DNA from: Dipteris shenzhenensis
Lineage: Eukaryota > Polypodiophyta > Polypodiopsida > Gleicheniales
Length of the DNA stretch: 64,000 bases
Assembly (NCBI GenBank): GCA_047967505.1
Contig: CM106541.1
Strand: one strand, 5' to 3'
Shown here: positions 47,230-59,344 of the stretch, piece after piece
How the letters are laid out: each line of letters begins with the position of its first letter
Position numbering within the stretch: position 1 is the first letter of the stretch
Translations under genes and position numbers: made by a program
Notes under the pieces: model-generated
Told to the model about the DNA's origin: nothing
Databases searched by the model: none
What the model saw: the letters and a program-made list of their open reading frames with translations, nothing else

Positions 47230-47267
<38 letters not shown>
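47230..47267 (+). repeat. (GA)19 microsatellite between two LINE copies
   Basis: Pure GA tract separating LINE copy 1 from copy 2. In element orientation it is the (TC)n tail of copy 2. Confidence 0.9.
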
Positions 47268-47271
<4 letters not shown>

Positions 47272-48565
47272 TAAATTCTTCGAAAAACCATGAAAGCCCT
47301 ATGAGACTAAAGCGAATCTAGTACAACAAACTAGGTGGGTATGGTCTCAAAACGGACCCACAATCCTACAACATACAAAAAAACATGTCAGCTCAAATCT
47401 AAGTATATACATATACATCCATATGCATCCATGTATCAGCTATCATTAAATCGTCAGCTTAGGTTCTCAATCTCCAGGGCCAGACAAGGATAAAGAAAAC
47501 CAATAATGGAAGACTATCCTCTATCGATCTGTTGTTTAGGTCGTCGGGAGGTGACTTGCCGTCGGATAAGTGCTATGGTGTCCCCAGCCGGATTGGTATT
47601 GGAGTGGGTAAACAGGGACGGTAAGTCCCGAACTTGAAAGTCTAAGTCAGTTTGTTGCCATGTCTGTCGAGGCTCTGGCTCTCCAACTCGTCCAGATGCC
47701 TGGTAGGCTGTGATGCTCGATCTGCGATCTAGAAGAAGTTGGTGATAGCTCTATCATTGACATTTGCTGTTGCTGCTTGGTCACACCGCTGTGATCGGAG
47801 TGATGTGTCCCGGTGTCAAGTCAGCTCGTGCAAAAAACTGCAAGGAACCACTGATGTGGATAGTGAAGAAGCCATATGAGGGGGCCAAATCCGTAGTTGA
47901 AGAGGCAATGATATTGGCCTCATATAGCATAATAGATGGGGCATCTAAGGGCAAAGTGCTCCTTTGACTCAAGCTACTGTAAATCACAGAGAGTGCAGAT
48001 GTGGCCCTCTCGTGGTATGACCTCTGCTCGTCCACTCTCAATACACAGTCGATGTGAGGAGACATGGAGTTGACCAAGAGAAATCTGGAGCGCATGTGGC
48101 ATATGGAGTTGTAGGTGTCCTGGTGGGATAATGAACCCCTCAGGCGAGATCTGAAGGCATTGTCCATGGTAGAGCTCCAGCTTCATTGGAAGTTTGGGGT
48201 GTGCAGCCATGTCCTGAATGTGTGCAGCTGCAGTATATCCTCTCATATGATCTGGTTGACCTCTTGGCTAGTGGGTTACGCATATGTAGATGGAGCATCC
48301 AGGCTATATTGGAAAGGGGGGTAGCCGATCAATATCAAGGCCCAGGTGAGCGAACTAACTAGAAATGCATCTATACCAGCATCTCCAGTCTCCCTTAGAG
48401 GATAGAGCCCTAGAAGAGGATAAAGCTAGCCAAGGTAGCCGAAGGTGGCCATCTGACAAGGAGACGAACTCTTTGACTCTGTGGAGATAAGTGATAACTT
48501 GAAATGTCGCATCAAGCTGTAGTGGTGATGCACCAAAATCAGCCAGGATAATTTGGGCCAATCTG
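47268..48565 (-). pseudogene. LINE ORF2 C-terminus and 3' end (copy 2)
   Basis: Minus-strand frame 47974-48246 encodes HALQISLGQLHVSSHRLCIESGR..VIPREGHICTLC. After a stop the frame continues ESKEHFALRCPIYY, giving a C-x2-C...H-x4-C zinc-binding cluster like the post-RT region of plant LINEs. Upstream, in other frames, LPPFQYSLDAPS is shared with copy 3. The 3' untranslated region reaches the GA tract at 47230-47267. No reverse-transcriptase core is in the window. Confidence 0.7.
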
Positions 48566-48856
48566 GTGTGCTGTGTCTATCTTGAGTAGGGGCAATCTAG
48601 CCTCACCTTTGTGTGAATTGTATTTAGTGTGATCTGTGATGTTGTGAATAAATTGGTAATTGAAAATATCTAGTGTTTGAAGTGAGATAAATCTAGACTA
48701 TTAATGGTTAAATACCTTGAGAATACCGGAGGCCGGTTTCAGGGTTCTGTTGCGGGGATATTTCTGTCATTCTATTGAGGAGAGGCTTGGTTGAGCTTCG
48801 GGAAGAAACCTAATGGCTGGAAGTTGTTAGTACAGCTCTTGTTTATTGGATAACAT
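48566..48856. other. Leader or LTR remnant before the Ty3 element
   Basis: No open frame and no matching second LTR found. It probably belongs to the 5' region of the element that starts coding at 48857. Confidence 0.3.
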
Positions 48857-51800
48857 GGATCCGGATAATCAGAATCCACAGGGAAACATGCAGCCTAGAG
48901 AGGGGTATCCAAATGTTGATGAGCAACACAATGATTTTATGCCTCATCCAGATGACATGTTTGATGTGCAACCTCTAGGCCTAGCAGGTATGTAGGCATA
49001 GATGAACACCATGATGCAAATGTTAAATCAGTTGACTCAGAATATGGCACAGATGTGACCACTATGCAAGTGTAGAATTAGATGCCACAAGTAACACCTA
49101 AGTTTCATCCACCTTTGCCATAGGAATTACCACCAACACCACCCCCATCTACCTGTAGAGCCAGTGCCACTTGCACCGGTAGTGCAAGGTAACAATGGGA
49201 ACAACTCGCAAAATGTTACTCACATGCAAGCCGCTGTAGGCCCTCCCTTGGCACAACCATCTTTAGAGGCAGAAGAGAATATGGATGTGGATATGCATGC
49301 ATAGCAGAATTCCATGTATGGGAACCTTGGTATGCAACTTGGGATGCAAGGCAGTTTGATAGGGGCTCCTGGAATGATCAATAATGCACTTTGAATGCAG
49401 CAAGGGCAGCAATCCCCTCTTTTTCCCACAGGTGGTAGTGCACAACCCTCGGGAGTAGTGCCTCAGCGACAGCAGGTTCCTTTCTTGCAAGCTTCTGTGT
49501 ATGATGGTTTGGATGCCCGCACCCAAATCAAGGATTATAAGGAGGGTGGTTCCTTTGTTAAGTTTGAGGTGTTTCATGGGCATAGTGATAGATCAAAAGC
49601 TTTGATGTTTATTCAGTAGTTTGATATTGCGTTCATGGGAGGAATCTATTACGAGTCCTCAAAGATCCGTAAGGCTGCCACGTTCCTCAAGGGAAATGCT
49701 TTGCAATGGTGGTCTAATATTGTTATGTAGGAAAAAGCTCCTACTACTTGGGTTGGCTTTAAGAAATTATTTGCAGCCCATTGGTTGACTTCCACTTTTG
49801 AAGTCGAAGTCATGATTGAGTGGCACAAGTTGAATGCTGAAGGATGCTACAATTTGGATGAGTTCACCACAACATTTTGGAATGCATTGCTACCTGTTGA
49901 GTCTTACAGGATTGTTCCCCTCAAGGAGCAGGTTGAAAAATATTGTTGTGGGCTGCCATCCGAACTGCGTGACTATTGCATTAAGACTAAGGTTGCCAAC
50001 ATGTCACACGTGATAGAGGTTGCTAATACTGCTTACCAGTTGATGCAAGGGAGAGGATCTGGCTTTAAGGGCAGCAACAGAGAAGAATCTAAGAAGCCTG
50101 CCAGGGAAGAGTCTAACGAGGCAGCCAAAGATGTGAGTGAAAAGCCCAGTGGTGGAGTCGTCAAAAATTTTAATAGACCAAGGAGTAGGTTGAAAAATAT
50201 TGTCGTGGGCTGCCATCTGAACTGCGTGACTATTGCATTAAGACTAAGGTTGCCAACATGTCACACCTGATAGAGGTTGCTAATACTACTTGCCAGTTGA
50301 TGCAAGGGATCTGGCTTTAAGGGCAGCAACAGAGAAGAATCTAAGAAGCCCGCCAGGGAAGAGTCTAACTAGGCAGCCAAAGATGTGAGTGAAAAGCCTA
50401 GTGGTGGAGTCATCAAAAATTTTAATAGACTTGGCAGATTTGGTACAGCAAAGAGGAGAGACATTGGCCGTGACAGAGCCAAAGAGGAGGAAAGGAAACA
50501 ATTGTTTAAAGGGGGAAAATGTTATTTATATAAGTAGGAAGGTCACAAGCTCTATGATTGTCCCAATTGGAAGAGAATCGACACTTTAGCTAATAAAGGA
50601 GGAGATGCTAGAAAAGGGGATGAATGGGAGGAAGTTGTAGGCAAAAAGAATAGACCTAGTGTCGGGCTAGTGCCAGACATAATTGGTGATGCCAAAGATG
50701 AGAAGAGAACTGAATTATGTAGGGCAAGGGGCAAGCTAAGAGATGAGCACTGTTTGTTTTTCTTGGAGCCAAGGCCAATTTCATCACCTGAATTAGCAGC
50801 TACACTTGGTATCCGACTCGAGGAGATGGGTCCTACTTGTGAAGCCAATATGGCTAATCCTGATCAGAGATTGCTTTGCCATTGCATGCCTTGTAGAAAA
50901 AGACAATACCTTTCCAGTGGGGACCAAAAGAGATTGCAGCTTTTAAAGAACTGAAGAAACGGTTGTGTTCTGATCCGGTAATCATTCTTCCTGTTTTAAG
51001 GAAGCCTTTTGTGCTTCAGTGTGATGCCAGTGGCCACAGTATTGGCGCTGTATTGATGCAAGAGGGAAAGGTTGTTGCCTATGAGAGCAGATTGCTCTAG
51101 AATTTTGAAATCTTTATGAATGTGTATGAGCAAGAAGTTTTGTCAGTTATTCATGCCGTGACAGTATAGAAACACTATTTGCTTGGAGCTGATTTTTATG
51201 TGCAGACAGATCATCAGTCTCTCAGGTATTTTCTCACTCAGAGGAAATTGTCTGAGAAGCATATGTGATGGGCAAACTTTCTTTCCATGCTCCATTTTCA
51301 GAGTGGCAGTGCTAGGAAAGAAAAATGTAGTGGCTGATGCGTTATCCAGGAAGCCTCAGATAGAGGCTATGTCTAAGAACCCACAAGTAAATGCTGTTTC
51401 GATAGCCTATCACTGTGAGTTGGATGCCATGAAAGATCAGTATGCCACTGACGATGCCTTTGCGAGGATTTATGATCAGCTCATTGAAGGACATAGGCAT
51501 GAACATTACACTCTGAAAGAGGGGTTCCTTATGATGCATGGTGGGTTGTGTGTTACACGCCAGTTAAGGCAAAAAGTTTTGACCGAGAGTCATGTACCTC
51601 CATATGCAGGCCATAAAGGCATTGATTCAATAGTAAAGGCAATAGAGCATTATTCCTAGTGGCCTTCTCTTTGGAAGATGTTGAGGAATATGTGAGAGCA
51701 TGTCTTACCTGTCAGAAGGCCAAGGATGATAGGCAAAAACTATCAGGGTTGCTTCAGCCTTTGCCTATTCCGAATAGACCCTGGCAGAGTATAGCAATGG

Positions 51801-52890
51801 ATTTTGTATTTGATTTGCCAAGAACTCTTACCGGGCATGATGGGATATGGACTATAATTAAAGCACATCATATGGCCCACATGTTTATGCAGCATATTTT
51901 CAAGTACCATGGCATGCGTGAGTCTATTATGAGTGATTGAGACCCACATATGATCAGCTTGTTTCGGAAAGGTTTATTTGACAACTTGGGTACGATTCTC
52001 AAGTTTTCTTCAGCTTACCATCTTGAGATAGATGGGTAGTCAGAGCAAGCAAATTCCACAGTGTTGGATTTGCTGAAATGTTATGTGTCTGAGCACAAGG
52101 CAAAGTGGGAACAATTTCTTCCTTTGGTAGAGTATGCATACAGTAACATAGTACACTCTTCCATCGGCAAGGCTCCTTTTGAATTATGGAAGGTGACAAG
52201 AAGGTACCACCTATCTTGCTCACAAAACAGGAGATATTCAAGGCTGAGCGCTTCGCAGAAGATTTAAAAACAGGATATGCAAAGGTTAACTATGCACTCC
52301 AACGTAGTTAGGTAAAACAAAAGAAAGCTGCTGATCAATGCAAGCGTGGATTGGTCTTCAAGGTAGGAGACTTGGTATTGTTGCATTTCAACAAGGCAAG
52401 GTTGCGTACGGAAAAGGGAGAAGTTCGCTTGTATATCAAGCTGAACATGAGGTATTATGGGCCCTTCTAGGTACATGAAGTTATTAATAAGGTTGCCTAC
52501 AGGTTAAAGTTATCTCCAACATGAACTATCCATGATGCTATTCATGTGAGCTTGCTTAAGCACTTTTATGGTGAGGTACCAGAAGATCCTCAAGACATAG
52601 AGCAACCCGAGGTTGAGGAACAGGAGGAAGTCATTGTTCTTGTGCAAATTATTTCACATCATGAAAGGAAGGTTAAATGTAGAGTGGCAAGGCGCTACAT
52701 GGTAAAATTCAAGAACTATTCAGCTCTTGATGTGCAATGGATGGGAGAGGAAGAGCTGGCAAACTCTTGGAAGAGGAAGAGCTCATAGACTCTCCAAAGG
52801 TGTTGCAACTCTACCGTGAGGCTTTTAACCTTCAGCCTACTTCATAGGCTAGTTCCAGTTTAGCTAGGAAACCGCCTTGAGTAGTATTGG
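48857..52890 (+). pseudogene. Ty3-type element with chromodomain-like end; RT core deleted
   Basis: Gag begins at the ATG at 48857 (MDPDNQNPQG) and continues, with stops, to a capsid-like domain (FEVFHGHSDRSKALMFI, AATFLKGNALQWW, 49.5-50.05 kb). A knuckle CYLYK..GHKLYDC lies at about 50520. A protease-like SPELAATLGIRLEEMG is followed within about 60 bases by the RNase H lead-in FQWGPKEIAAFKELKKRL, LQCDASGHSIGAVLMQEG, so the RT core is missing. Next are QTDHQSLRYFLTQRK, integrase (HVPPYAGHKGID, CLTCQKAKDD, PWQSIAMDFVFDLP, YHLEIDG, WEQFLPLVEYAYSN) and a chromo-like YMVKFKNYSALDVQW..EEEL (52.69-52.76 kb). LTRs were not resolved. Confidence 0.85.
49934..50435 (+). repeat. Tandem duplication inside the Ty3 gag
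   Basis: About 250 bases, from GAAAAATATTGT.GTGGGCTGCC to GTCAAAAATTTTAATAGAC, occur twice in a row (about 49934-50183 and 50190-50433). The second copy lacks a few bases (GGGAGAGG) and carries an AG-to-TAG type stop (AACTAGGC for AACGAGGC). Similarity is high, so this is a late change. Confidence 0.85.
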
Positions 52891-53219
52891 ATGCTTAAGA
52901 TGGGGGGTTCTTCCACTCCCTGGATATCGGTAGTTTCCATAGGTTTAGTCTTGCGATTGGTTCTGATCCAGGGTACTGAGCTGACAATACTTTTGCCTAT
53001 AAGGTCTCTTGACACATGTTGAGTGGTTGCTCCACTTGAGTCTACACTTTGATATGGGGATGGAGCTGCAGCCTTATCCATTGTTCAGTTTCTATGATAT
53101 GCAACAGTGTCAGAAGTCTCGGCGCATCATCTGGCGGTACTTCTAGGCAGTTTCAGCACACAAATTTTCCCTATTTCGCATATTTAGCTAGCTTCAGAGT
53201 GGTCAGGTTTAGGTGATTT

Positions 53220-53222
<3 letters not shown>
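52891..53222. other. 3' flank of the Ty3 element
   Basis: AAGATGGGGGGTT at 52896-52908 resembles a Ty3 polypurine tract and could mark the start of a 3' LTR. No matching 5' LTR was found to prove it. Confidence 0.3.
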
Positions 53223-53260
<38 letters not shown>

Positions 53261-53400
53261 ATGTTGGCAAAAGCCCTCATGGGGCTATGCGAAAAAATAC
53301 ACATTCAAAACGGAATGTCTCATACAAGCCACAAGGGGCTAAAACAGAAAAAGAAAGAGGCAAGGGCAAGCTAAGCCCAAGCCCATTTTGAAGGCATTTA
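53223..53400 (-). mobile_element. Very short LINE 3' end with (GA)n tract (copy of 46703 type)
   Basis: (GA)n at 53223-53257 followed by ATTAATGTTGGCAAAAGCCC, GGGGCTATGCGA, CTCATACAAGCCACAAGGGG and CTAAGCCCAAGCC, all matching LINE copy 1 at 46703-46830. Homology fades after about 53380. Confidence 0.65.
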
Positions 53401-53653
53401 ACCACTCATTTGCGTGCAGATTAGCTTGGTAAGCACAGTTTTGTGCAGCTTGCATTTGGAGTTCATTTTCTTCTCCATTGCTCGCATTTGTTGGCCCTCG
53501 TGCCACTGGGATTTGCTTTTCAGGTGCACTTAGATTTTCATGAGTGGGCAATGATTTTCAAAAGTTGCCTTAATCCCAAGGAGGGATTCTTTTGAGTGCA
53601 ATACGCTTCCTAGCAAGGGAATTCAGTGGACATTTTGTTGTGCATTTTCAGAA

Positions 53654-55024
53654 ATGGCTGAGGGTGCAAATGCAAATGAAGGCAATGTCCTTGGATTCCT
53701 AACACAAGAATTGGATGGAACTAGTTACTCATTGTGGAGCTTCATGGTGCGCAATTTGCTTGTTGCAAAGAAGTTGTGGGTGCGTGTTACGGGAGATGAG
53801 GAAAGGCCTCCGAATATTGTTCCAGCAACTCCCTGGCAAGGTGCAAGCAGGGCTGCACCTGTGGCTACTACTCCTGACCAGAGGAGATGGGATTCACATG
53901 ATGCACAAGCGCTCTTCTTGATTGCACTTTCAGTTAAGAGGTCCATCATTCCGCATATTTAATCATGCATGACTTCAAAAGGCAGCCTAAGATATATTGG
54001 AAGGCATGTATCAAGCACGCAATGAGGCTAGGGTTTCATTTTTTAAGCATGAGCTTGCACATGGTCAAATGGGTGAAGGAGCTTCTATGCAAGATCATCT
54101 CACATATATTCAAGATCATCTCACATATATTCAGGACTTGAGAAAGCAGCTCCTAAATATTGATGAAGTCAATTATGCAGAGATGGTCACCACGACCTTG
54201 AACTCTCTTCATTAGTCCTATTAAGGTTTTCACACCTCCTTGAATCTGTCCATGAGGGGAAATCCAGTTCCTCTCACCTTTTTGGAGTTAGTCCGGCTCT
54301 TATTGCAGAAAGAGCAAACGCGTAAGAACTTGGCGCAACGTGGTGGTGAAAGGGTTTTATTTCCAAGTTTAAACCTAAAAGGAATGCTTAGGTTGGTGGT
54401 TTTCAGCCAAGGGCTGATTCAAAGCAGCCATCAACAAGTGGCAAAGCAAGTGCAGATCAACCCAAGAAGAAGGGCAAATGTCACTATCGTAAGAATTCAG
54501 GACACCATATTAATGAATGCTAGAAACGCATTGACAAGGAAGCCAAACGGAAGAGAGAGAGTGGTATGGTAGTCAAGGATGATGTTACAAAAGATGATGA
54601 CTTAGCCAACCTTGTGCAGGATGATTGGCCTTTAGTTACATGCAGTTATGATCCTTCTAAAGATGTCTATGCTCTCAATGTGAACGATTTTGTGGTACTT
54701 GGTACTTTTGATAGTGGTGCTTCTAGGCACATCACCTCCAAGAGGGAGATGTTTGGGAATGTGACACTTGCCCTCAATGGTAGACGTGTGTCATGTGCCA
54801 ATAATTCTTCTTATCCAGTTAGAGGAGTGGGGGAGATTATGCTTACAACTGTGGATGGTTCAGATTTGCTTCTTCAGGATGTTCTCTTTGTGACTGGAAT
54901 CGAGAAGAAGTTGCTCTTTGTATCCTCTTTTGCCATGAGGGGTTTAGATGTTACTTTTGAGAGCAATCGCTGTACGGTATGTGATAGAGTCATAATATGC
55001 TCGGTTGATGCTTTGGTCTTTTAA
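53654..55024 (+). pseudogene. Copia gag-protease fragment, fourth family
   Basis: The ATG at 53654 opens gag (LTQELDGTSYSLWSFMVRNLLVAKKLW). After a stop at 53960 the gag continues (RNEARVSFFKHELAHGQM, LRKQLLNIDEVNYAEMVTTTLNSL, 53997-54215), then a knuckle-like CHYRKNSGHHINEC near 54478-54520. Protease is at 54566-55024 with TFDSGASRHITSKREMF, VRGVGEIMLTT and VLFVTGIEKKLLFVSS. A small 23-base repeat lies at 54095-54138. Integrase onward is lost. 55025-55477 holds no recognisable gene. Confidence 0.88.
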
Positions 55025-55477
55025 AATCATTATTGTTCTATTCACTTAAGCATATCTTCCATCTTGAAAAATAAATTCATTATGGACTTTGTAACTATGA
55101 TTTGAAACATGAGATCATGCTTTGTTGAAATACTCAAAAGTGCAGAAGTATGAATGTGTGTGACTGTTTCAAAGAAGCTATCTTGTAACATGTTTGGTTT
55201 AGATAGCATGTCTTGTCACGATACTTATTGAAGAGTGTAATTTTCGGGCTGAAATTGTTGTCTTGAGAAACGCTCAGGATAGAATGTACATATTTTAGTT
55301 CTCTCTCCCTCCCTTTGTCAATGCTCTCCTCTTTCATCTTTAGAGATCTCAAATAGTTTAGAAAGATGCGTGATTTGGACCAAAGTAATAGCAATTGATA
55401 TGCATATTATGAATAGAACCTCATTGCATCTATCCATGGCATGACACTTAAGGAAAAATATGCAAGTAGGAAACTAT

Positions 55478-55990
55478 TTGGTAGTATAACTTATGTTAAT
55501 GTTTCTCATGAGAGGAGAACAAGCCAAATCCAGAGGCAGAAAAGTGCATCTTAATTGGGTATTCTCTATAGCAAAAAGAGTATCGTTGTTATAAACCATC
55601 CCCTCACAAAATGCAAGTGTGCACATACATTTTTTATGAAATGAGTTACTGGTACGGATCAACAAACGTGATAGAACTAATGTAGATGTAGGAAATGGTA
55701 GTGCTACTGCAATTATAAAGCAGGAAACACAAAGTTTGAGTGGACCTAGTGAGTTCTCAAATAGTGGATCCAATGCATGGACAGGGAGACTACGATTTAG
55801 TGGATCGTCTCATGGCAACCCAGATAGTGTTACGCGAGTATCATGCAAAGGAAATGAGAAATGGATCTTGCACATGTATTTGGTGTTTCATGTGGTCACT
55901 CCTATGCTGATGGAGAGTCCAATGGCTTAGAAATGAGCCTTGATGAGGAACTTGGGATTCCTTCTTTTGTGACTTCAGGTGCAAGGAAAA
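55478..55990 (+). pseudogene. Copia integrase-tail fragment related to element A
   Basis: In broken frames: LFGSITYVNVSHE, EKCILIGYSL.QKEYRCY, YEMSYWYGS, then SGPSEFSNSGSNAWTGRLR, VTRVS.KGNEK and [10 protein letters not shown]. These match, in order, the element A region around 13.5-14.0 kb (KIFGCIAYVHLPDE ... DDELGIPSVV). It may be the continuation of the fragment ending at 55024, with a large deletion between. Confidence 0.7.
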
Positions 55991-56501
55991 AGTAGGAATG
56001 ATGTAAAGACTCTTGGAGGTGATGTAGCTATATGTACGCCAATACATGTAAAGTATTGAGTTGATAGGCTAAGATATATACACATGCAGAGTCTATGTGT
56101 ATCTAATGTATGTGTATGGATGTGTGCATATGTCACTACCCATGTGTATGTGCATGTGCATGTGTGCCTATGCACCTCTATGTGTGTGTGTGTGTGATGG
56201 TTATCCAATGCAACTAAGCATGTGAAAAAGTAAAACTCCATGTGTATGTATTGAAGGAGGTGCATGTGGCATGTAGGCATTGAGGGCAGTGCAATCTCCT
56301 TGTACTTATCTCTCCTCTAGGCTTCTTTCCTTTCTCTCTAAGAAGCTTCCTTGCTTTTCACATGGCATTGCCATTGGTTGTCAAGGCACCATTTCTTAAG
56401 TAATGTTTAATTATTTGGAAGAACCCTTATCGAGAGAGAGGATTCTACATGGTGCTTTTTTAATATATTCATAGGTAGGAGAAAGAAAGAAAGAAAGATA
56501 T
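55991..56501. other. No gene; (TG)-rich low-complexity DNA
   Basis: 56080-56200 is rich in TGTGTATGTG-type sequence with a (TG)n run near 56182-56196. (GAAA)n lies at 56481-56498. Nothing else was recognised. Confidence 0.5.
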
Positions 56502-57626
56502 ATTAACGTCATCAAAAGCCCTCTCGAGGTTATGTGACATAGAGTGTAATAAGAGATCTCATACAAGCCACATGGGGTTGAAACTGAAATAAAAAAAGGG
56601 GGTAACAGTAAGATAGTAGTACTATAAGCATCTACTGCTTGCGTGGGTATAGAGAGCAATATACAAGATATCATCAGAATGTATCGTGTCGATCGGGTGC
56701 TAAAGTAGCTTGATGAGTAGAGAGGATCTCCTATATCAATAGCTGTTGAGTAGAGCTACGAAGTGGGGGTGGACGAGGTCTATATACGGCGGATCGTAAG
56801 AGACATATTGGTAGTGACACCACGGCTAGAGTGATGCGTTCCAAAAGAGAGGGGATCATGCGAGCTCGAATAGTGCAGGCAACAGGCTTGTGATGTCGTC
56901 TCCAGTCGACATGGAGCTTAGAGATCACCTCATCAGTTGAGTCAAAGTGATCCAGTATAATCTCAAGTGTGAAGAAGTCTGTAATACGTCGTCGTCTCCT
57001 ATCCGTCTGATCTGATGTAATCTCTTGCTATTGTTGTCTCGTCTGTCGTATGAGCGTGTCTGTGTCTGCTCATCTCTAGGAGATAAAGACCAATACAAAC
57101 CTGGTCATAGAAATGGATCGGTCGTGTGAGTGGACCAAAACTAGAGCCCTCTAAGAAGAGGCAATGGTATCATCCACATATCTCATAGTAGACTGGGCAA
57201 AAACATAAGAAGTGCTCCTCTGCCTCGATCATCCTTGTGGTGCATAGTCTACAGAGTCGTCTCTCTCTGGGAATCCCTCCTGCTTGCCCTGCCTTAATCT
57301 CAAGCTGATGTGATGTGACGCGCATCTGTCTGATGGCAATCCTCAAGGCATGTGATACCTATTGGTTCTCAAGGTACTGCGGTTTAGTGACGAAGCCCTG
57401 CTCACATATCCTCAGGAAGTGATCACAATAGAAGCGAGTTTTGGTAGGAAGCTCATGGGCTTCGATCCAAACTCGGGATGTATGTAGCTGGAGGAGATCT
57501 AACAGTATGATATAGTTAATCTCATCTCGTGAGGGGAGTAGTGGGGGAGGGGCATCCGGACTATATTGAAAAGGAGGCAGCCGATTAATATGTATACCAT
57601 GTCTAGTAAGCCAAAGGGAGACACGT

Positions 57627-57630
<4 letters not shown>
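56502..57630 (-). pseudogene. LINE ORF2 C-terminus and 3' end (copy 3)
   Basis: Minus-strand coding reads LPPFQYSPDAPPPLLPSRDE, IILLDLLQLHTSRVWIEAH, HALRIAIRQMRVTSHQLEIKAG, IPRERRLCRLC and AEEHFLCFCPVYYEI, the same protein end as copy 2 with the C-x2-C...H-x4-C cluster kept. The 3' untranslated part ends beside a GAAA/GA-rich tract at 56481-56500. The 5' cut is at the (GA)n tract at 57631. Reading is largely continuous with a few stops. Confidence 0.75.
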
Positions 57631-57676
<46 letters not shown>

Positions 57677-57804
57677 CCTAGCAGTGTTTATTTAATAATA
57701 TATTAAAATAAATTTGCTAGTTTTCTTTAGAAATTTTATTGAACATATTTTTGTTTGAAATTATTTATTGAATTGTATTTTTATATAATTTTTAAAATTT
57801 AAGA

Positions 57805-57852
<48 letters not shown>

Positions 57853-57961
57853 CTTGAGAGATTTTATTCATGCTTATGTTTAATTAATAATATTTTTAGA
57901 TTTTCACTTAAAATTTTACCTTTCAAGTTTTGAAATTTTTAAAAAATGCTAGGGGGGGGAG

Positions 57962-58017
<56 letters not shown>
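57631..58017 (+). repeat. Three long (GA)n tracts with AT-rich spacers
   Basis: Tracts at 57631-57673, 57809-57851 and 57964-58017, separated by about 110-135 bases of AT-rich DNA. The sequences after each tract share TGTTTA/ATTAATAA-like stretches, so the whole may be a tandem array or several insertions each carrying its own tract. Confidence 0.9.
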
Positions 58018-58019
<2 letters not shown>

Positions 58020-58431
58020 TTTTGAATGGTTTTTGCCCTTACTAATGTTTATTAAAAACATTCTTTTATAACTTTTCAAAAAAAAGACAGCTAAAGAAAA
58101 CTTGCATTCTAGCTACATTATTATTCCCAACAGGAAGGCATGAGGCTTAGTCATGCACCATGTGGCACAATGGTTGGCTGCTGATTGAGTGCACTAATAC
58201 ATAGAAAGAAGAAGTATATATTTTTGGTTAGTTAAATAGAAAAAAGAAAAAAGTTGTAAGTTCTTAATATATAGAAAGAAGAAGAAAAAGTATAGAAGTA
58301 TATAAGAGTGAGTCTTAATATATAGAAAGAATAAGAAGAAGAAGTATAAAAGTATATGTTTTTCAAAACTAACTAGAGGGACTTGGCTATTTGGTGTCGT
58401 GTGTTGTGAGATAATTTGTTTTGTGTTTGTA

Positions 58432-58433
<2 letters not shown>

Positions 58434-58464
<31 letters not shown>
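58434..58464 (+). repeat. (CT)n microsatellite
   Basis: CT dinucleotide tract of about 31 bases. 58018-58433 has short repeats of ATATAGAAAGAAGAAG (58199, 58268, 58320) and no gene. Confidence 0.9.
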
Positions 58465-58469
<5 letters not shown>

Positions 58470-58756
58470 CATGCAACATAGTCTTATTTTGTTTCCTTAT
58501 TCATGTAAATGCATAGCTTTTACTAAAGCCATATTAGTTACTTGTTTTTAAAAATTGCAAATAATGACATTTTTAAGAGCAAAAAATAATAATGGAGTGG
58601 CATTACTTGTTCCTGTGGTAACAGAATGAGATTGTCAAGTGTATGGTCATATATCAACCTTGCAAACTCTACCAAAAACATAAGAAATTCAAAGGCCATT
58701 ATTACATGTCTAGTGTAATGATTTTGCAAATGACAACTCAAATGAAATTACATGCA

Positions 58757-59324
58757 TGTTACACCCTGTGGCATGCTCAGACTAATTTTGTATATTCCTC
58801 ATTCTTTATGGCCAAGGGTCCATAGTTGTAAATCTCTTAGTTCTCAATGTATATAGATTGATAGGTTGTGGGCCAAAGGAATTGTAATGGAGAGGACTAG
58901 AGAGAGTGTTAAAAGAGCTAGGCCCTCCCTTCAAAAGAATGGTTGTATATAAGCCAAGTCAACTATTTTGGTCTTCATTCTTTTGTGTTAAGCTTGAGGA
59001 ATAGAGAACTTTGGAGCTTCCTTCACTTGTGTTGTACTTCCCATTGTTTTCTCTTGCACTCTACTACCTTGTTACATCGCTACGATTGTGATTTCTCATT
59101 CACCATGCTCATGACTCCCTCTTCTCTACTCTCTTTTTCCCTCTTTTGCCCTTCAAGTAGAATGCATCATGCAAAGAATCCAAGGACAATGGAGTGTCAA
59201 TGTTGCATAGCTACACAATTGATGGCTCTCACAAGGAAGTAGTGTTGGAGGTTGAGCTCTTAATTGTGGCTTGTTTGGATGATCCTCACGACACATTAAT
59301 TCACCAACCAAGTGTAATATTTTT
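58757..59324 (+). mobile_element. Putative 5' LTR of the second Ty3-type gag element
   Basis: The segment before the candidate primer site contains TGTATATAAGCC at about 58946, a plausible TATA box. The left boundary is a guess, since no second LTR is in the window. Position is inferred from the matching layout of the minus-strand copy. Confidence 0.3.
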
Positions 59325-59344
59325 TGGCACCATTGTCGAGGAAG
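59325..59344 (+). other. Candidate primer-binding site, second Ty3-type copy
   Basis: TGGCACCATTGTCGAGGAAG after a T-run. Matches in kind and in distance to gag (about 1.06 kb) the site at 19547-19566 on the minus strand. 59345-60401 is the leader: no gene, with recurrent GAATTAA motifs. Confidence 0.45.
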
